Translations under genes and position numbers: made by a program
Shown: positions 28,482 through 40,720 of the stretch, piece by piece
Layout of the letters: every line of letters begins with the position of its first letter
How positions within the stretch are numbered: the stretch's first letter is position 1
Notes under the pieces: model-generated
What the model saw: only the letters and a program-made list of their open reading frames with translations
Told to the model about the DNA's origin: nothing
Databases searched by the model: none
Origin: Pyrocephalus nanus
Taxonomy: Eukaryota; Chordata; Aves; Passeriformes; Tyrannidae
Assembly: GCA_038380795.1 (NCBI GenBank)
Contig: CM076266.1
Coordinates: 13,290,001 to 13,354,000, forward strand
Length of the DNA: 64,000 bases
Direction of reading: 5' to 3'

Positions 28482-30172
28482 TCAGCAACCCAACAGTGAC
28501 AGCACAACTGCCCTTCTTGCCCTGCAAAGCACCCAAAGTGCCACCTGGTTTGCCAGGTAACCCTGGCCAGAAAAGGCCAGTCACCAGTCCCACTGACCAC
28601 AGCTGAGCTCAGAAGTCACACATTCCCACTCCTTCAACAGAAAGAAAACCTTTCCCAGCACAGACTCCGCCTTTCTATTAGGCAGTTAAAAATCCCAGAT
28701 AGAAACCAAAAAGATTCCTCATTTGCATGAGGAAAGAAATGCAAAAATACATGGTTAGAGAAGATTTACATACAGCTGGACACATTGAATCATGGGCAGA
28801 GTATCAATTACAAAGATGGTAATTACCAAGAAATTTCTTCCATGAATTGCAGATCTTAAGACTGCTACTAACTAAATCTTTTTTCAGGTTTTTATTGAGC
28901 AGAAAGCAGTGTTTAAAAAGAAAAATCCTACACAACCTATTTTAAGAATTACAATTCATGGACCATGGTTTATTTGTAATTCCAAACTGTAATCCAGGAT
29001 ATACATTCATCATAAAGCACACATTTCCAAAAGACATAACAAAAACTACAGAGATCAAAAGTGTTACTTAGAAGTCCAAAGATACAGTGGAGAAATATAG
29101 AAGTCTTACCCCTACGTGGATAATGATCAGAAAGATTCGAGAAAACAAGGATTATTTTATATTTGCCTATCTGCAAACATTTAGGAGAGGAAGGAAAGCA
29201 CGAATGTGCAGCAAATATTGAAATGCAAACGTGATGAAATCTAAAACAGGGTTTTGAAATCAACATTTAAAGTTATGATGCCACTCTGGAGGCTTCACTG
29301 ACCCTACTCCCAACTCTAGTGTTGTGTACTTCTCAACACTCAAAGAGAACTGCAAAACAGAAGAGGAGATGAAACCAGAGACAGGAATGTCTGTGTGTTG
29401 TGGGCAGAAAAAGGCTGGGCTGAACACAGGCAGGAGGCAAATAAGGCAGTTTGTGACAGAGTGGTACAAAACAAAGGAGGAGAGGAGAAAGGAGATAAAA
29501 ATCAAACAATCTAATTAATGTTACAGGGAAGGAGAAATGATCAAAAAGGAATATATTTACCTTTCAGCTCAAAACTGGTTTTACTATTGTGGTAGTAGTA
29601 CAACAAAAAATCCAATAAATCCTCTTTTTACTTAAAAAACATTATTTTCCAATACATTGGTTAAACATAAATTCTTAAGAACAAAGTTTTCATCCAGGAA
29701 TACACACAAACTAAAAAAAAAAAAAAAAGAAATTCGGGACAGAATCTGCGACCTAACAGCAGCCTGGTTCTTCCAACAATGCCAGGAGGCCTAGCCTTCA
29801 CTTCTGGAGCTTCCTGAAGCTCACAGAGATCCCAAGGACAAATGCCATGCTGGGTTTACATCACAGTTATGCAGCAACCCAGTAAGAGCAGAGCCCTCAG
29901 CTAACTAAACACAGACATCAGAGGCGTGCCCAGGACCTTGCTGAACACGCCAGTTCCACCATGCAGGGGTTTACCCACAGCCAGCACCTTCTCTTTAGCT
30001 TGGCAGAAATCACGATCTCATACAGCACCACACTCCACTTGAACAACCACTGTGTATAGTCAATAAAAGTGCACTTTTCCCCCCTTGTGAACCCATTTTG
30101 AGATCATCAACACAAAATCAGAGACAAAAGAACTGCTGAAGTGCTCTCTTAAGTTCTCTTCTGTTCTCTACC

Positions 30173-30186
30173 CACACACACACACA
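30173..30186 (+). repeat. Short (CA)n
   Basis: About seven CA units in AT-rich intron sequence. Confidence 0.7.
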
Positions 30187-33100
30187 TAATATCACTGCTG
30201 TTGAACTGCAAATTTATATTCAAAAATTAAAGTGTGAAGTAACAAGAAAAAGAAAGCAAGAAAAAATGAAAAAAAAAAAAACAAACCATAGCCAGATACA
30301 TGAAAAATAGAAGAGCAGCTGTACAATGTAAGTTCAGATTCTCATGTAGAAACATAAAACTTCCATGTTTGAAGTGCATGAACTCTGATTCAAATACCTG
30401 TTATAAAAATAATTCTTTACCATAGTATTTTTTAAAGAAATGTGATAAAGTCGAGAGCTTTCTTTTCACAAAACATTCAATTCTATTTCAATTTAACTTG
30501 GCAACTTCCCTTTCACTTAAATATCCATTTTTGCCAAGGGGAAAAAAGTTTCTAGATTTAGAATTTACATCACTGCTTATATATAGAATTTTAAATTACT
30601 TTTTTGTTTGCTTTAGCTTTCAGAGGTGGTATTGGTTTCTTTTTCTCCACAAAACAATCAAGTTAAATCCCTCCTACTGCATATTAATTTTATCATAGAC
30701 TGGATCTCTAGGAACATCTCAGTTACAGAAATCCTCCTCATACTTAAACCACTGAAAAAGTACACAAAACCCTCCACAAAATTACAATTTCGATTTCCTT
30801 CTATGTCTACACAGAGGGGATAACTGTGTATTGTCAATGTAGCATACTAAACACTTATCCTAGTGAATTATCCTAGAAGGAAGGAGAACATTTAGCTGCA
30901 GGAAGCGTGATTTGAAAGCTTAAAATACAATTGCATTTCCAAATTCTTCACAGCCTTTCCACCTCCACTGACTGACTGAGTAAACATATATGGATTTCTG
31001 CCAGCCAGGAATAGTCACAACACCAGCTTCAAGAAGGAAGTGCCACTGAGAACTGTGCATTCACAGGGAGCATCAGGTGGCACTGACACAGCTCAGAGCA
31101 GAGGCACGTGCAAAAGATGCTGTTTTGTTCACTCGTGACACTGGATTTTATCTTGAAGTTTATTTTAACATCTGAACCTCAAAATCTACTACATATGACC
31201 ATAGCAAGAAATCAAAATGCTAGTCAGAGGAATGCTCATGTATCTTCATTTCAGGATCCCTTTTCAGGAACTGTTCACTCCAAATGCAAATAAATCAATC
31301 ATTGATTACTATTTAATAATAAAACAACTAGGATTTCAAACCATATGTATGAACAACTATGTCAAGGGGTTCATTAGTCTTTATTTTAAAAGTGACAGTG
31401 AACAGGATAAAGAATTTCAAATTAAAGATCATCCTCAGCAGATCTTACTAATTTGGGGATCCGATAAATTTAAGATTCTGCCTACAGCAGTTGAAACTTT
31501 GTAAGCAACTAGAAAAAAAATTATTTCTAATATGATCTGAAATTAGTTTCTTCCCTAGTTACAAACACAGCAGAATAATGCTCTGAATGGTTAGGCAAAA
31601 TATTCTGCCATTGGACTTACCATTATGAATTTCCTCTCTGTTGATTTCACTTATGCAGTTTCATAAACCTAATAAAACCAAATGAGTCCTTTAAAGTTCT
31701 CCAAAATGAAAAAAACTGAAACAAACAGAAATCAGAAGATATTACAAAGATCCCAGTTCCTAACAGCTGTTCTACTTCCCAAGCACTTTGGAGACCACAA
31801 TCCCAAAATAAGCAAACCAACCGTCAGGAAATACAAAGTTCTATTGGGATTTTCTGCACGTTCTTGATCGTAACTTCTTCTTTTTCCAACCTGTATTTCA
31901 CACTGGTTATTTTAACAGCACTCATTGGGGAAGAGGAAATGGGGGGGGGAGGGAACATATTAAATTAACAGAGGCTGCAGTTTACTTCATGAAAACTGCA
32001 TATATGGTGGTATGACACAGAGACTACTCTTTTCAAGGCAGAAAAACAGATGAGACCTAACACTCTGAACACTGGCCTGGGAATCAAGATGTTTAATTGA
32101 TTTCAAATGCTGAAAGACCTTCTTCAAGGTCTTTATATCACCTGCATCCTTTTACAGCACAACAGAACTCACAAAGTACTTCTGAGATGTAATTAGTGCT
32201 TGTAAAGCTCCCTGACCACAGACTGGAAGTTTCTTTTAGCCAAAGCAGGGAAGCATGGCCTGCCTTGTTTCAGGACTAGCTGCAATTCTCTTCAACTAAT
32301 GCACTGCCCAGTGTCAGAAAAGGGGATAAAGAAACCACTGTATGCTTAGATGTAAAATGGAACTACTGATAAACAGCACAAAAACATAACTACTGCCAGT
32401 CTTTTCACATACACAGCATCATCTACTTACAATTCCTTCCTTAGAGAGCGTGCATAGAAGTGAAAAAGTGTAGGATACCAATTCAAAACACCTTTGCTGA
32501 CCAAGCATAGCTTCTTTCCCATGCCATATTATTTTCAGTATCTGAACTCAGTGTATTTTTTCCAGAAACAAAGATGGTAATAAGTTTCTTTATCAGCTGG
32601 AAGCATCCACTAAGATGTCATAACACAAATAGCAACATGGCAAAATATCGATGTTCAGAGACAAAATACAAACCAGAAACAATTTTAAGCATGCCAATGA
32701 TTTGTTAATTCTAAATCTAGGAAAGCATCCCTGTACCATCAAGTCTCGCATTTTCATTTAGTAACACTGCACCTTCACCAAGACACTTTGGGTAGCCTGG
32801 ATTTACAAAACGGTGGAGTAGTCACCACTTCCTCCGTACAGAAGGTATGTTTTGTCTCCTTAGAAGCCAACTTTTGGATTCAGGAATAACTCATCAATTC
32901 CCACTCTTAATGAAATACCAACACAGCAAAGAAATGAATCTTTTAAAATTTCATCACGCTCTCATATTGGTTTCAGTACTGTTGAAAGTAAATATTTTCA
33001 CTTCCCATCTGATATCTTCTGGATCTTGGCCACAGGTGTATAAGGATCATTTTGCAGACAAAAGAAAATAAAGCAAAAAGCCTGAGATACAATTTTTTTA

Positions 33101-33570
33101 ACTGAAGTTGGGTGGGGTTTTATTTAAAAGAAAATTATGAATCAGTAGCTGAAGGCTGACTCTCCTTATTGCAAAGAGAGAAGAATATCACAATGAAGAC
33201 CCCTTCCCTCTAAAAATCATGGTGGAGAAGAGTGTGGGAAATGTGATGCAAAGTGGATGAAAATTCACTTTTTATCTTGGGATTAACTCTACTCCAGAAA
33301 CTTGTCTGAACATTCAACTATTGCAGATTTCTGCAACATTTTTACACCAACAAAGACAGTAACAAAGCGCCACTCACAGCAACAAAAACTAATTTTATTG
33401 ATACATTTTGCTCAAACCACCATAAACTACAGGAGAGCACAGGTTTTGCAGTGCGAATTGCATCTATGATGGCACAGCAAAAGTATTTCAGTAACACAGT
33501 TACGGCATTAGCCTGACTGAACAGTATTAATTTTCAAAGAAATAGAGTAAATAGGAGTTTGACTTCCATG

Positions 33571-33612
33571 CGTCTCTTCCAACTCAGGATATTGTACAAT
33601 TCTATGATTCTA
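33571..33612 (+). mobile_element. CR1 3' tail remnant
   Basis: GTCTCTTCCAACTCAGGATA, followed shortly by CAATTCTATGATTC, matches the last 40 or so bases of a CR1 3' UTR, including its terminal octamer-like repeat. No CR1 sequence is recognisable further left. It lies antisense to CCNY inside intron 1. Confidence 0.6.
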
Positions 33613-36600
33613 ATATCAGTGAATGGAAAATGCACATTCTTGATGATCTAAGATACTTGTCTTAGCTGAACAATCATTGGTCTAAAAAATTCTTTCCAGC
33701 TTGCAGGCCCAGAATGTTAAAAGCATGATGAGAAAGGAAACAAACAAATTAAAACAAAGGAGGGAAAACAGGATTTCATGCCAACTCTCTAACCAGTTTT
33801 CATTAGTAATTTCCCATTGATGCCAACCATACCTCCTTAGCCAGTTTCTATACCAGCTAAGGATTATAAGCAGGAGCATTGTCCTGAAGACGAAGTTCTT
33901 TCTCCACCCAGTCCAGACTAATGAGTGCTCCCAAATTTAAGCCAGTCTTCCCAGAAGCAGCTCAAGAGATGGTGATGCTCGAGCAACACTGCTGAGGGGA
34001 TGGGTTATGGTGGCATGTGGGGCCTACAAAATCAGCAACAAAAGTAGTTTAAGTTGAGCTCAGTAAAACCATCTCTGAATTTTGGTCAACTTCTGCAAAA
34101 AGTTTCAGCTCATGAAACATGAAAATCCCAACAGTCCATTTCAGCAATCCTGGAGTATTTGCTTTTAAAGTTGGTTTGTAAGGAGACAAAACTGTTACAA
34201 AAGACACAGAAGAAGTGGTAACTACTCCAGTGAAAGCACCACATAGTGCTGGGATTATTCTAGTTAAATAATAAATTGCTAGACTTAAAAAGTTTTCTAA
34301 AGTTTACTAGCTGTTCACATACATTTCAGAGTCATATGGCACATGTATTAAATACTCTGCAGGATTAAGTAAAAAAGTCCACTCCATGCATCCGAATGCA
34401 CATAGAAATTCAATACATTTTAACAGATCTATTTATCAAAATTCAAAGGAATGGAAAAGAAGCAAAAGTAATGTTACTTCATTTCTACACAGAAAGCTAC
34501 ACATTCTTTGTGTTTTCAGTTTGTACAGTGTATTCCTGCAAAGATGTCAGACAAGGAAGATATTTAGACTATGTCTGACTTGCAGCTGGCTGGCAGGGCA
34601 AGGACAGCTATCAGGTAGTGCCAGGCACTGCTCACTTCCAGCCTCCTGATACATAAAAGACAGCAGCTAGAAAAAGGCATTCACAGTGTCAGTAAGCTGC
34701 TTTATGTGCCAGCAAACAGCATCTCACGTTTCAGAAATGGTGTCCCACCATGTGAGTGCCAAACTTCAGCACTGCTTTTTGTATCATCTGACCTGAGCAA
34801 GGCCTGGAGATGCAGTAAACATAGCAAGAACATATAAAATTAGATAAACCAGCTATGACCACAGATTGGTCCTTTTAATTACATTATTCTTATTACATGT
34901 AAAATCCAAGGGGAGGGGGGGAACAAACCAAAACAACTCAAAACACAGTTCTTCCATTTTCTGAGACTTATACTTTTAAGTCTTGTCATTCTGTTTCAAG
35001 TACCAATTTACCCAGCTAACACTGCTGATCTTAAGTAACACACTTCGAAAGAAAATGTTAATCAGATGGTAGTGCACTAATAAAATTTATTAGAGGTAAT
35101 TACAAGTATGACTAGTCCTAGCCTGTGTGCATCTGAAAACTTCTACAGCTACATATGAAAATACTGACTTCATGCACAGCGTAAATTTAATGTGAAAGAG
35201 AAGTTTTAGAAGGTTTTAGGAAGGCTTTGTATAACATGGTGGTGCCTCTTAGGAGAAGCAGGGCACACACAGAATAACCAGATGAGGCTGACAGCAGAAT
35301 AAAGACAGCTGTGCAGTATGCATCATTAGCAGCGTGCAGTACAGGACTAAGTTCAGAGATGTAGGCCACAGCAGGCTCTATTTTTAATTTTTTGATGCAC
35401 CAGAATGCAGTGGTACCTTGATACCTGACCTCTGACAAATGCTTAGGTAGGTAATGCAAATGGTACCACTGACAAGCACATGGATCACCGCTGTGCTGGA
35501 ATCCTGGCTAAGGAAACAAAACAATTTTTGAAAGAGACTTTTCTGCAAACCAAACAAGACTTTTTTTTTTTTTTTAAGAAGGCCTATCCTTTTACGATCC
35601 AGGTTTTAGCAGAAATGTCTGTGTGCAACACACTAGATATTTAATTTATTTAATTTACTTCTGAGGTGCTTATGTCTTGACTTTTGTGAATGTAGGTCAG
35701 TTCCTTCACAACATGCAACCCATCATGCCCTACTGTTGAAAACACCACTATTCCCTTTCAGCAAAATTCTATGAGGTATATGGGGCAGACATTTTAAAAC
35801 TTCCTTGTTATTTTGCCAAATCTGATAATTCTTATAAAACCCAATAGACAGAGATATAGACAGCAAATACTAACTAATCTCACATCAGAGACTCCCATGT
35901 GCCAGTTTCAAGAAGAAGGAGAAAAAAATATGTAAATGAACAAATAAGTGGCTTCTTAAAAAGCAATCCATTCTTGGGAGCCTTTGCATTATGCAGCAAA
36001 AAATTAACATGATTGACCCAATGTGAAAAGGGCTGAAGACGTTTATCAGTGATGCACAGTTTGCACAGGTCATTATCTGAGCTAGCAACGCATGACCCAG
36101 TGACATCAGCAGAAGTTTACAAAGAGAGGGAAAAACAGAAAAAAAAAAAATCAGATTTTTGCTGGGAGGAGTGGGAGACAAGGGAGGGGCTCATCATTAA
36201 CAACTGTCCTTTCTCGAAATAGCCTAGGAACTCTCCATCCAGCCTCTATTTCAAGAACAGCCTTTTGGCCAGTTTCGTTATATGGTATCAGCTTTGCTTC
36301 ACACCATCATGTTTGTGCAAAGATATTCCCTTTTGCCCCCTCACTACAGCTCCAAACTTGACAAGCTGACTAAAGAAATCATGCTTCAAACAGAGAAATC
36401 ACATCTGAGCACATGCTGCTTTTTCACAGGTTAAACCACCACTGGTCTGTTACTTGCTGATGTAAAGAGTTAAGTGGAGTCTAGGCCGAGGTCATCCCAG
36501 CTACCAAGTACTTACACAGTGCATACACCAAGATGCTCACACAGCTTGCACGGACAGAGGTTTGCATCCAAATGAGATACAGAATCTGACACATAAAGTT

Positions 36601-39599
36601 TTCAGCCATTTTTACTTGTTATTGCCATTAACACTGCTGTAAAAAAAGTCCTGATGGCAAACAGATAGATGTAGGAATCTGCAAGTGTTGAATCCACTAC
36701 CACAATTCTCTTCAACTTTTACATGTGAAGCACTGAAAAATGTGAAAGCTCATTCTTAGCAACAAATCATCAAAAACTGACGGTAAGCTCTGTATGTTAA
36801 AATTACCCTCTTCCTCTTCCTCAAAAGAAAAAGACAAAAAACTGTTAAATGTCCTTCATTATCATGAGCCTGTACAAACAAAAGAGAGAAAAAAGAAAGA
36901 AAAAGAAAAGGCATTTTGGTGACTGCAAAATATTCAGAGAAGCAATTTTGCATCTTCTTAAAAATTTTGGGGGCAGGGAAAGGAAGAAAGGTCAATTCAA
37001 CACGAGTATTCTCTAAAATAAGTCACTTGATAAATTCTTCCTAATCAAATCTCTGTCAAAATTCCCTTCTCTTTCAGATACCATTTCATAAACAGTTGTG
37101 AAATATTACAGAAATTGAGATCATTGTGACAAGGTACCACTGAGGTAGAGGAAACATTTCTACTGAAATAGAACTGCTCCAGCCATTCTTTGAAAAAGTG
37201 CTAATGGATTGGGTATGGAATTGAATTAGAGGAGACAATTCAGAGGCACGATTTTGAAGGCAGATTTGATGAGTATTTCCTTAGGAAGTATATAAGACAG
37301 GCAAACATCAAACAGTTCCACTAGTACTAAAACTTCCAGTTAAATCACTCTTAAAGGTTTGACATCCCTCCTTCTTTTTCTTTCTCCTTCTAAAGCTGCC
37401 AAAAACAGGGCCTGCAACAGTGAAAACCACGCATCTCTTTAAAGCTTAAAACAGCCCACAGCTTATTTAAAGGCTCTAAAAGTTCTTGATTTATGCAAGT
37501 AGCTTTACCCACTCAAAATAAATAAAATGTTTCCTGAATTTCCATCCAATTGAGCATGAAAACAACTTCCACACAAAACGTATTAACTCAGACACTGCAT
37601 GGCACGATTTTTACAGTTCCCAAAAGTACCACTGAAAAGGTAAACACTTGTTAGAGACACGAATTTTCACTCTGAGACCTGTCACTGCCACATATACTTG
37701 GAGTAGGATGGAAGGGCTCTCACTCAAAGAACAGCGAGAAATATAAATCTGAACTGTCAAAAATGTTTCGTTTCAGTGCATCAGTCTTTGTCATCACTTA
37801 CTTAATTAAAAAAAAAAAAAAAAAGAGTACATTTGGCAACACTGGCAATTTGAGAAACTTCATGACTTGCAGGAATGCTAAGGAATCAACACCCAGCATT
37901 TTCTCTTCATGGCACAGATAACCAGACTATTGTTTTTTCATTGTAAAATGGTAAGAATAACATTAAAGTTCTCTACTGTGAAGAGTTTTTCCCATCCTAG
38001 TCTCATCAGTAGACATCTGTATGCCATGCAACTTCAAACAGCCTAACAATAAAAACGTAATAGATAGTCTAATAGGAAATAAAATTTCAGAAACACAGAA
38101 TCATCTTATGACATTTAGCAACCAGTTTACCATCTAACCAAAAGACCTTCAGTGAGTATGACTCCAGGGCAAAAGACCTGCAACTAATCACACTGCAGAA
38201 AGTAGTTTTACCCAAAGTCTGTCCAGTTGTTTCATGTGAACAGACATTTATTATCTATCAGTCTCCCCAGTGGAAACTTACTTCTCAGACTTTATCCATG
38301 AAAAGGGGCGAGGCTAGAGTGAGGCACAAAAAGGAAACCCAAAGTTGTTTGCTCTTTTTCAGATTTAAAGACTCCTTGTCCATCCGAAAATGTGTCATTG
38401 CACTGTCAATGGTTCCAGACCAAAACCAACAAAACCTAAAAATAAATAATGCACGAGGTATTTTCTGCCTTCTAACAACAGGTTGCAACTTTAGACTTGA
38501 AACGTGCCATAGTGTAAAGGAAAAGAGAGAGAGAGAACATACATGTGCCTTGACCCAATAAATTAAACAACCAACCAATAAAGATTTTTTTTTTTTTTTT
38601 GCAAATAACTACTCAGATGCAGGAACTTATCTGCATTACATGCACATTTCAGCAAACACACATGCACTTACTATTTCCTCCTATTTCCACCAATGTCTTT
38701 TTTCCCATCCATTAAAAAAATAAAAAAAAACAAAACCAACCAAACAAAAACCCAAACAAACTAAGAACAAGGCACAAACCCCACACATCCCTGACCAAAA
38801 ACTTTACTGTATACTACGTTGGTATAGCTGGAGAAATCCGTACCATCAGAGAGAGCTGCATCCTGCTATGCTGGACACCACTGATGTTGGAAGAATTAAT
38901 CATTCATAGATCAACAATTGGTTCTTTCATCTCCCTGGCTTTCTCAGACCAAACCATTATGTATTTTTTCCACCTACTGATCCTGTTACAGTCTAATTTT
39001 TCAGCTGCATGTAGCAAAGGCATCTGAAAAACATTCATATTTCCAGAATTCACCTCATTGAAAGAAACCAGTGAGGGCACCTATCTGCTTCTATGGGCTT
39101 CACAGCCTTATCAGTCTAAAGAACTGACTTAACATAAAATTCAGTACTAAAATCACAATCAAATAAGCTATGGAAAAATGTGGAAGGCAAATTGAAGTGC
39201 ACCCAAGTCCCTCTTTCTGGCTTTCTACCAAAAGCAGTCCATGTGAACTAATCCATGAGATAGCTGACCTTTTACCAAGTAAAGTTTTAGGACTAAAAAC
39301 TTCAGCTAATCAAAAACTAAATGACATGTATACATTAACTCAACCCACATCTTTAAAATTAAGCTGTATTCTGGCTAGCCAAAACGGCATCACATTCATG
39401 CACTACTAAACCAACAAGAATACGGTTTTTTCAATATCACTGCAGAGAAACTCTGAGAGGGAAAGGTGGTATTCGTGATTCCAGAGCGCTGCGCCTCATC
39501 ACGGCAGTAACAGGGAAGAAAAAGTCACTGGAAGAGAAGGTTGTCATGGGAAACACTTCTCCCACTTTTATCGCTGGCTGGGTTTGTCCTTTAAAGGCT
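33613..39599. other. AT-rich intronic sequence next to the CpG island
   Basis: No gene or transposon recognised. It holds A- and T-runs at 35563, 37804 and 38587 and the A/C-rich run at 38713. GC content rises from about 39480 onwards into the CpG island. Confidence 0.55.
38713..38760 (+). repeat. A-rich CAAA-type low-complexity run
   Basis: Almost only A and C (AAAACAAAACCAACCAAAC type), which is a TTTG-rich stretch on the CCNY sense strand. Confidence 0.7.
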
Positions 39600-39616
39600 C
39601 ACCCCTGCAGAGGCCT

Positions 39617-39645
39617 GGCAGGTGACATCCCGGCAGGTGACGTGA
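39617..39645. promoter_or_regulatory. Duplicated E-box with CRE-like half at the island's left edge
   Basis: GGCAGGTGAC occurs twice, at 39617-39626 and 39632-39641, 15 bases apart. Each copy contains the E-box CAGGTG. The second copy runs into TGACGTGA (39638-39645), one base from the CRE consensus. The pair sits in intron 1 about 0.5 kb downstream of the cyclin Y exon. A regulatory role is an inference. Confidence 0.3.
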
Positions 39646-40119
39646 GCTCGGCACAGCCAGCCCTGCCAAGGGCGAGGGAGCCTTCCCTCAGGGGCCAAGC
39701 CGAACCCCGGGTGTCCAAGCTCGCCGAGTTTGTCCATAATGCCACCCCATGACACTCTGAAGGGCGAAGGGTCTCGGCAGCGCAGACCCGGGGCCCAAAA
39801 CCTGCACCCACCTCAAGGATGCAGGAGGGAGGATGCTCTCCAGCCCTGGCTAGAAGGGTCCCGCACATCCCTGCAGGGGGAAAGGAGCAGTTCTGGAGGC
39901 AGAAACCCGCGGAGATGGACCGCGGCATCCCCGGGAGCCCCGCGGGGGCGGGCACGGGGACCGGCCCCGTCCGTGCGGCCCGGGGGGACACGCTGTGAGG
40001 GCAGCGGGACCGGCCGGCCCGGCCCCACCCGGGGGAGCCGCGGGGGCAGAGCCGAGCCCGCCGCAGGGAGGGGAAGGGAAGGGATGCGGGGGCTCCCCGG
40101 GGCGCCCGCCCGCGCTCAC

Positions 40120-40273
40120 CGTCGATGTTCTCCCGGTCGCTGATGTGCTGCAGGTTGCAGCCCGTGTCCTCCCGGCTCAGCTCGGCCTCGGGGCGGTAGG
40201 ACTCCAGCCGGGAGTGGGCATTCCGGCGCAGCTTGGGGCTGGAGGAGACGCAGCACGACGTGGTGTTCCCCAT
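40120..40273 (-). CDS. CCNY: Cyclin Y, first coding exon (partial gene)
   Basis: Cyclin Y is a membrane-anchored cyclin that activates the kinases CDK14 and CDK16 and supports mitotic Wnt/LRP6 signalling. That role is established for the family. The exon encodes 51 residues plus one base. It begins [17 protein letters not shown], with Gly2 placed for N-myristoylation and Cys7/Cys8 available for palmitoylation, and ends [13 protein letters not shown]. This matches the human CCNY N-terminus as I remember it, except near residues 29-31 (Glu-Ala-Glu here, Asp-Thr-Asp in human). The paralogue CCNYL1 starts differently (MGNTLTCC), so CCNY is preferred. The start has a good context, with A at -3 and G at +4. 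The exon ends in ...GACG followed by GTGAGC, a phase 1 donor at 40119-40118. The cyclin box and the 14-3-3 sites lie in later exons, outside or unseen in this window. Confidence 0.95.
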
Positions 40274-40654
40274 CTTCTCTGCCCGGCCCCGGCCCGGCTC
40301 GGGAGGAGGCGAGGGGCGGCCGGTCAGCGGGGGCGGCGGGAAGCCATGGGCGGCAGCGGCGACGAGAGGGAGCGGCGGGGGAGGAGGAGGCGGCGGCTGC
40401 GGCGCCCTGCGGCTGCACTCGCCGGCGGGTCCCCCCGGCGGCTCATCCGCGGAGGCGGCCCCGCAGCGCGGCCCTCCGGCGTGGGCTGCGGCAGCTAAGC
40501 CGCCCTGCAGCGCGGGCGGGCGGCGCGGGGCCCGCCGGGGCACAGCCCCATCCTCCCCCGCCCCCGCGCAGCCGCCGCGCCCGCCCCGCGCTCGCACCCG
40601 CGCGGCAGCGCCGCAGCCCCCGCGCCGGCGGCACCGACACCGCTCCGGCAGCGA

Positions 40655-40685
40655 GAGCGGGAGCGGGAGCGGGAGCAGGAGCAGC
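40655..40685. repeat. Short GAGCGG hexamer repeat in the CpG island
   Basis: The hexamer GAGCGG is repeated about four to five times and decays into GAGCAG at the right edge. It lies about 0.4 kb upstream of the CCNY ATG, in the likely 5' UTR or proximal promoter. GC-rich short repeats in such places are often variable in length. Confidence 0.7.
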
Positions 40686-40704
40686 CGCCCCGGGCGGCCC
40701 CCGC

Positions 40705-40720
40705 GAACCGGTTCCGGTTC
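40705..40720. promoter_or_regulatory. AACCGGTT palindrome, Grainyhead/CP2-like site
   Basis: GAACCGGTTC at 40705-40714 is a perfect 10-bp palindrome containing AACCGGTT, the known consensus of Grainyhead-like factors. A second CCGGTTC half follows directly, giving CCGG-TT-CCGG spacing that resembles TFCP2 sites. The minus strand also reads CCGGAA, an ETS core. The site lies about 430 bases upstream of the cyclin Y start. Binding is inferred from the motif only. Confidence 0.4.

Larger units (their letters stand above)
11015..33570. other. AT-rich intronic sequence between CR1 copies
   Basis: This stretch contains the GC-rich patch near 13 kb, the adapter-like site near 23.7 kb, a GC-rich patch near 28.5 kb and scattered microsatellites and A-runs (for example 11347, 14224, 15247 and 29715). 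Nothing else is recognised. Confidence 0.55.
1..40119 (-). other. CCNY: CCNY intron 1 (left part, acceptor not seen)
   Basis: The GT donor lies at 40119-40118, immediately 3' of the cyclin Y exon on the minus strand. I looked for the expected next coding segment, which begins Asp-Leu-Asn-Met-Glu-Phe, by eye in the text and in the longer reading frames and did not find it. No long open frame in this stretch resembles cyclin Y or any other protein apart from CR1. The sequence is AT-rich with short microsatellites and A-runs. I infer one very long first intron, as in mammalian CCNY. An exon of under about 80 bases could have been missed by eye. Confidence 0.8.

Noticed and set aside
35767..35775. 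ATTCTATGA, CR1-tail-like
   Set aside because: No other CR1 3' UTR sequence beside it.
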